This document shows, piece by piece, positions 5,884-9,847 of a stretch of DNA of 9,847 nt (positions are counted from its first letter, which is position 1; every line of letters begins with the position of its first letter). The notes beneath the pieces are model-generated. The model saw nothing but the letters and a program-made list of their open reading frames with translations, searched no databases and was not told the origin of the DNA. A program made the position numbers and the translations under genes. The stretch comes from an uncultured Nitrosomonadales bacterium (GTDB taxonomy: Bacteria; Pseudomonadota; Gammaproteobacteria; Burkholderiales; Gallionellaceae). The DNA is taken from assembly GCA_903934275.1 (NCBI GenBank), contig CAIZNF010000377.1, positions 1 to 9,847 of the forward strand. The letters are read 5' to 3'.

Positions 5884-8800
5884 TCACGATGAGGGCTGAA
5901 TTTCTGGCAAACATTTTTCCTGCCACCATGCATAGACAACAGGAATGACGATAAGGGAGAGCAGCGGCGCGCTAATCATGCCGCCCACCAGCGGCGCGGC
6001 AATACGTTTCATCACATCCGCACCAGTGCCTGAGCTGACCATCACTGGAATCAGCCCTGCAACGATTACTGATACCGTCATTATTTTCGGACGGATGCGC
6101 AGCAGCGCACCTTGAACAATAGCAAGCTGCAAGCTTTGAAAGTTTACCGGCCTACCGGACTGGCGGAGTTCCGCAATGGCCTGATCCAGATAAAGTAGCA
6201 TCACTACGCCAAATTCAGCCGCCACTCCGGCCAGCGCGATGAACCCGACTGCTACCGCTACCGACAGGTGATAACCCAGCCAGTACACCAACCAAAAACC
6301 GCCTGCCAATGAGAAAGGCAAGCACAACAACACCAGCAGCACTTTGCCGCTATGGCGGAAATTCAAATACAGCAGTGCAACCACCAGCAACAGGGTGAGC
6401 GGTATCACCCACATGAAGCGCTCCTTGGCATGTTGCAAGCTGGCGTATTGCCCGGACCAGGCGATGGCGTAGCCCGGTTGTAGCTTGACAGTTTTGGCCA
6501 CTGCGGCTTGCGCGTCGGCTATGTAACCACCCAAATCGCGTCCGGCAAAATCCAGATAGACATAAGCCACCAAACGGCCATTTTCGCTTTTGATCTCGAC
6601 CGGCCCATCATTCACACTTATGTTTGCTATCGTGCCCAACGATACTTGCGCACCGGAAGGTGTCGTGATGCGGCTTGCCGCAAGTGCGCTGAGCGAATCG
6701 CGGAAGGCACGCTGATAACGCAGGTTGATCGGGAAACGGTTGCGTCCTTCGATCACCATGCCAATATTTTCTCCGCCGATGGCACCCTGCACCAGACGTT
6801 GCACATCGGCTGCGGTTACGCCGTAACGTGCCGCCTGTACGCGATCCAGCGCAATATCCACATAGCGCCCGCCAGAAGCCCGATCGGCAAAAGCGTTGCG
6901 TGTGCCAACCACCGAGTTTTTGATTGCCTCTTCAATTTGCATGGCCAATGCGCTGATTCCGGCGAGATCCGGGCCGGTAACCTTGATTCCCAGCGGCGTG
7001 CGAATTCCGGTGGACAGCATATCTATGCGCGTGCGGATCGGGTATCCCCATGAATTGGTCAGTCCTGGCAGGCGTACTTGGTTGTCCAGTTTGTGGATCA
7101 ATTCTTCCATGGTTTCTCCGCCCGGCCACTGTTCGCGCGGCTTGAGCTGAATGGTGGTTTCCAACATCGAAAGAGGTGCCGGGTCGGTGGCGGAATCGGC
7201 GCGCCCGGCTTTGCCGAACACGCGCTCGACTTCGGGCATTTGCGCGATCAGGCGGTCGGTGATTTGCATAATATTTGCCGCTTCGTCTATCGACACGCCG
7301 GGCAAGGTGGTAGGCATATAAAGCAGGTCACCCTCGTTGAGCGGCGGCATAAATTCGCTGCCCAGCCTTGCAATTGGCCAGGCGGCGCTCAATAAAAATA
7401 ACAGGCAGAGCGACAGGGAAAGTTTGCGGTCTTTTAGCGCAGCCATTAACACTGGGCGATAAAGCCCATGCAGAAACCGGTTCAACGGATTGCTCTGCTC
7501 GCGAGCGATGCGCCCCCGGATAAAATAACCCATCAGCACCGGTGCCAAAGTAATGGCGAGCGCCGCGCTCGCGGCCATGGCATAAGTCTTGGTGTAGGCC
7601 AGAGGAGCGAACAGTTTGCCTGCCTGCCCGGTGAGTGTCAGCACCGGCAGGAAGGATACGGTGATGATCAGCAGCGAAAAGAATAACGCCGGCCCTACTT
7701 CAAGCGCACTCTGTGCGGTAATTTCCCAGTAGTCGGGCTGGTCGCCTGCGCGCTCCAGATGCTTGTGCATGTTTTCTATCATCACCACCGCGGCATCCAC
7801 CATCGCACCGATGGCAATGGCGATGCCGCCCAGCGACATGATGTTGGCGGTTACGCCCTGGCTTTCCATGATGATGAAAGCGGTCAGGATGCCGATCGGC
7901 AGCGTGACCACCGCCACCAATGAGGAACGCAGGTGGAATAAAAATGCGAGACATACCAGAGCGACGATGAGCGATTCCTCGACCAGTTTTTCGCTCAGTG
8001 TTTTGATGGCGCGGTTGATTACTCCGGAACGGTCATAAGTGACCACCAGCTCGATGCCGGGCGGCAGCCCACCCTGCAATTCCTTTAACCGCGCCTTGAC
8101 GCGCGTGATGGTCTCGAGCGCGTTTTCGCCGTAGCGCATGATGACGATACCGCCGGTCACTTCACCTTGCCCGTCCAGATCGGTCACGCCCCGGCGCAAT
8201 TCGTGCCCGACCTGAATTTGCGCCACATCTTCCAGGCGGACAGGGACACCTTGTGCGTTGACAGCCAATGGAATGCGCCGGAAATCATCCAGGTTTTTGA
8301 GGTAGTTCTGCGCGCGCACCACATATTCGGCGCGCCCCATTTCCACCACCGAACCGCCGCCCGTCATATTGCTGTCGCGGATCGCTTGCTCGACGCGTTC
8401 CATGCTCAGGTTGTATGCCGCTAGCCGGTTAGGGTTCACTTCGATTTGGAATTGCCGCACCATGCCGCCGATACTGGCGACTTCGGCTACGCCCGGCAGG
8501 CTTTGCAACTCATATTTGAGGAAAAAATCCTGCACGGCACGCAGTTGATCGGCATCGTAGCGGTGATGCCGATCCACCAGCGCATATTCGAATACCCAAC
8601 CCACACCAGAGGCATCCGGCCCCAGCGTGGGGATGACTCCCTTTGGCAGGCGACCCTCGATCTGGCTCAAATACTCCAGCACGCGCGAGCGAGCCCAATA
8701 CAAGTCAATGCCATCTTTGAAAATAACATACACGTACGATTCGCCGAACATGGAAAAACCGCGTACTGCGGTTGAGCCCGGCACGGACAACAATTCGGAA

Positions 8801-9009
8801 GTGAGCGGGAAAGTAACCTGGTCTTCCACTACCTGTGGCGGCTGGCCCGGATAAGCGGTTTTGATGATGACTTGAACGTCCGAGAGGTCGGGAATGGCAT
8901 CCAGCGCCATGTTGCGCGAGGAATAAACTCCCCATCCCGCCAGCAGTACCGCACCTAACAGCACCAGAATACGGTTTTTCAGCGACCATTTGATGATGCG
9001 TGCAATCAT
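5884..9009 (-). CDS. cusA: Cu(I)/Ag(I) RND efflux pump, CusA-like inner-membrane transporter
   Basis: About 1041 residues from the ATG at 9009, which has a GGA 7 bases upstream; E. coli CusA has 1047. A TTG at 9045 would add 12 residues that look unlike the family N-terminus. The fold is a classic RND pump: TM1 at about 13-31, a large periplasmic loop, TM2-6 at about 347-497, TM7 at about 530-547, a second periplasmic loop, and TM8-12 at about 865-1029. Diagnostic residues are the proton-relay Asp405 in GAMVDAAVVMIEN and the methionine triad Met565 (LLYMPTTLPG), Met615 (APLSMLETT) and Met664 (RIDMLSTGI), the Cu(I)/Ag(I) site that separates CusA from the Zn/Co/Cd CzcA pumps. It works as a trimer with the CusB adaptor and an outer-membrane channel to expel monovalent metal from periplasm or cytoplasm. 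It follows the adaptor gene on the same strand and converges on the PAS gene; no clear terminator is seen in 5731-5883. Confidence 0.95.
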   Translation of the reverse strand: MIARIIKWSLKNRILVLLGAVLLAGWGVYSSRNMALDAIPDLSDVQVIIKTAYPGQPPQVVEDQVTFPLTSELLSVPGSTAVRGFSMFGESYVYVIFKDGIDLYWARSRVLEYLSQIEGRLPKGVIPTLGPDASGVGWVFEYALVDRHHRYDADQLRAVQDFFLKYELQSLPGVAEVASIGGMVRQFQIEVNPNRLAAYNLSMERVEQAIRDSNMTGGGSVVEMGRAEYVVRAQNYLKNLDDFRRIPLAVNAQGVPVRLEDVAQIQVGHELRRGVTDLDGQGEVTGGIVIMRYGENALETITRVKARLKELQGGLPPGIELVVTYDRSGVINRAIKTLSEKLVEESLIVALVCLAFLFHLRSSLVAVVTLPIGILTAFIIMESQGVTANIMSLGGIAIAIGAMVDAAVVMIENMHKHLERAGDQPDYWEITAQSALEVGPALFFSLLIITVSFLPVLTLTGQAGKLFAPLAYTKTYAMAASAALAITLAPVLMGYFIRGRIAREQSNPLNRFLHGLYRPVLMAALKDRKLSLSLCLLFLLSAAWPIARLGSEFMPPLNEGDLLYMPTTLPGVSIDEAANIMQITDRLIAQMPEVERVFGKAGRADSATDPAPLSMLETTIQLKPREQWPGGETMEELIHKLDNQVRLPGLTNSWGYPIRTRIDMLSTGIRTPLGIKVTGPDLAGISALAMQIEEAIKNSVVGTRNAFADRASGGRYVDIALDRVQAARYGVTAADVQRLVQGAIGGENIGMVIEGRNRFPINLRYQRAFRDSLSALAASRITTPSGAQVSLGTIANISVNDGPVEIKSENGRLVAYVYLDFAGRDLGGYIADAQAAVAKTVKLQPGYAIAWSGQYASLQHAKERFMWVIPLTLLLVVALLYLNFRHSGKVLLVLLCLPFSLAGGFWLVYWLGYHLSVAVAVGFIALAGVAAEFGVVMLLYLDQAIAELRQSGRPVNFQSLQLAIVQGALLRIRPKIMTVSVIVAGLIPVMVSSGTGADVMKRIAAPLVGGMISAPLLSLIVIPVVYAWWQEKCLPEIQPSS

Positions 9010-9176
9010 GCTTGAGTCCAAAAAATTCCCGCGCCAGAGACGCAAAGAATTGGTGTTGCTTCACGGCAAAACTTTTTATGTACAAGCCGGACAAACCGAA
9101 ATGCACTTGAGCACATTAGGATTCTGGGCGCCGCGCAACGTCGCAATTTGGCCGCGTGGTAACTTTTAAAACACAT
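9006..9176 (-). CDS. Possible 56-residue small ORF between cusB and cusA (doubtful)
   Basis: A minus-strand frame opens with ATG at 9176, two bases after the cusB-like stop, and closes with TGA at 9006-9008, which overlaps the cusA ATG as ATGA. It therefore fills the 169-bp gap with spacing typical of translational coupling. The 56-residue product is rich in Cys (5) and Arg/Lys, has no signal peptide or clear membrane helix, resembles no family I know, and shows no third-position base bias. There is no Shine-Dalgarno. Any frame reaching the cusA start in this phase must stop at the TGA inside ATGATT, so the overlap is weaker evidence than it looks. It is too short and unlike CusF. The gap may instead be degenerate spacer. 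Confidence 0.2.
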   Translation of the reverse strand: MCFKSYHAAKLRRCAAPRILMCSSAFRFVRLVHKKFCREATPILCVSGAGIFWTQA

Positions 9177-9178
9177 TC

Positions 9179-9847
9179 TTATTGTTTGCCCGCATCGTGG
9201 TCGGAATGCATACGCTGCGCGCTATCGCTCATGGATGCCGCCGCATCCAACAAGAACTGCCCGTTGATTGCAACTTGATCACCGGCTTGCAAACCGGCAG
9301 TGATTTCAATGAAATCGGCGGCTTCAATTCCAGTGCCCACTTTGACTGGAGAAAAATGCCCTTTGCCCTCGAACAGCATTACCCAATCGCCTTTACCTGT
9401 ACGCATTACCGCCGAGCGAGGCACGGCAAGTGCCTTGTGCGGCTTGGTGTGGATGATGACATCGAGGAAGGAACCTATGAGCAAGTGACTATTGGTATTG
9501 TCCACACCCAACCGGGCCTGCACGGTGCGCGTCGTATTATCGACCATTGGGGTGACAAATTTCAGGCGAGCTTTGATTTCCGGCATGCTGGATTTGGGCA
9601 GGCGTATCGTCGTCTCGTCCCCATTTTTCACCCAAGCCAGCTGGTCGGGAAAAAGCGGCACATCTATCCAAACCCGCGACGTATTGGTGAAGGAAAACAG
9701 ATTTTCCATCGGTTTGATAGCACTACCCTCATGCACTTCAATCTTGGTGACGAAACCAGGCCGCGGGGCACGTATTTCAACTACCTCCCTTGGATTGTAG
9801 GTTGTATTGAGTTCCTCAATCAGTTGACCGACATCGTAATATTGAAA
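9179..9847 (-). CDS. cusB: CusB-like periplasmic adaptor (membrane fusion protein), N-terminus outside window
   Basis: The frame is open from the right edge to the stop at 9179, giving 222 C-terminal residues; a GTG at 9736 is internal and not the start, because homologous sequence continues upstream to the edge. Visible parts: the end of the alpha-helical hairpin; the second half of the lipoyl/barrel-sandwich domain (EIRAPRPGFVTKIEVHEGSAI); the beta-barrel domain starting LFSFTNTSRVWIDVPLFPDQ; and the membrane-proximal domain with ALAVPRSAV and the GLQAGDQVAINGQFLLDAAASM ending typical of CusB/CzcB adaptors. The last residues are His/Asp-rich (MHSDHD), which may help bind metal. It links the RND pump to an outer-membrane channel and, in CusB, also passes Cu(I)/Ag(I) to the pump. 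The N-terminal methionines that would confirm copper specificity are off the window; the neighbouring pump supports copper/silver. Confidence 0.9.
   Translation of the reverse strand, partial: FQYYDVGQLIEELNTTYNPREVVEIRAPRPGFVTKIEVHEGSAIKPMENLFSFTNTSRVWIDVPLFPDQLAWVKNGDETTIRLPKSSMPEIKARLKFVTPMVDNTTRTVQARLGVDNTNSHLLIGSFLDVIIHTKPHKALAVPRSAVMRTGKGDWVMLFEGKGHFSPVKVGTGIEAADFIEITAGLQAGDQVAINGQFLLDAAASMSDSAQRMHSDHDAGKQ

Noticed and set aside
6508..7053. Plus-strand open frame of 181 codons
   Set aside because: Antisense shadow of the cusA-like gene; no family resemblance or ribosome site.

Overview
The window looks like chromosomal DNA from a Gram-negative proteobacterium. A betaproteobacterium is the best guess, possibly a Gallionellaceae/Nitrosomonadales-type respiratory or metal-exposed organism. 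This rests on the mix of an outer-membrane-spanning metal efflux system, a periplasmic c-type cytochrome and an SHP/DUF1924 haem protein. The taxon is inference; no rRNA or other phylogenetic marker is present.

Left block (1-4386, minus strand), read from right to left: an MscS-type channel fused to a cyclic-nucleotide-binding (CNB) domain, an 808-residue multidomain oxidoreductase (FAD/NAD(P) flavoprotein, two CNB domains, then a four-cluster [4Fe-4S] ferredoxin module), and a polytopic membrane protein with an H-x13-H haem-b-like motif that runs off the left edge. Spacings of 62 to 65 and 35 bp suggest one operon. Three CNB domains occur in two adjacent genes. The plausible reading is a cyclic-nucleotide-responsive module in which electrons pass between NAD(P)H, FAD, Fe-S clusters and a membrane haem/quinone carrier. 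This is the most interesting part of the window.

Centre (4387-5883): a 443-bp divergent intergenic region with two nested hairpin systems (4519-4579 and 4586-4670), an 8-bp perfect inverted repeat overlapping a good sigma-70 promoter, and a strong Shine-Dalgarno. Next come a secreted monohaem cytochrome c of the SHP/DUF1924 type, a strong intrinsic terminator, and a small stand-alone PAS protein with a cysteine cluster.

Right block (5884-9847, minus strand): a Cu(I)/Ag(I)-type RND efflux pump gene (cusA-like; methionine triad and proton-relay Asp conserved) preceded by the C-terminal part of its periplasmic adaptor (cusB-like), which is cut by the right edge. Between them lies a 169-bp gap containing a 56-codon open frame that fills it exactly but looks poorly coding. 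The pump genes converge on the PAS gene without an obvious terminator.

No tRNA, rRNA, CRISPR array, transposase or phage gene was seen.
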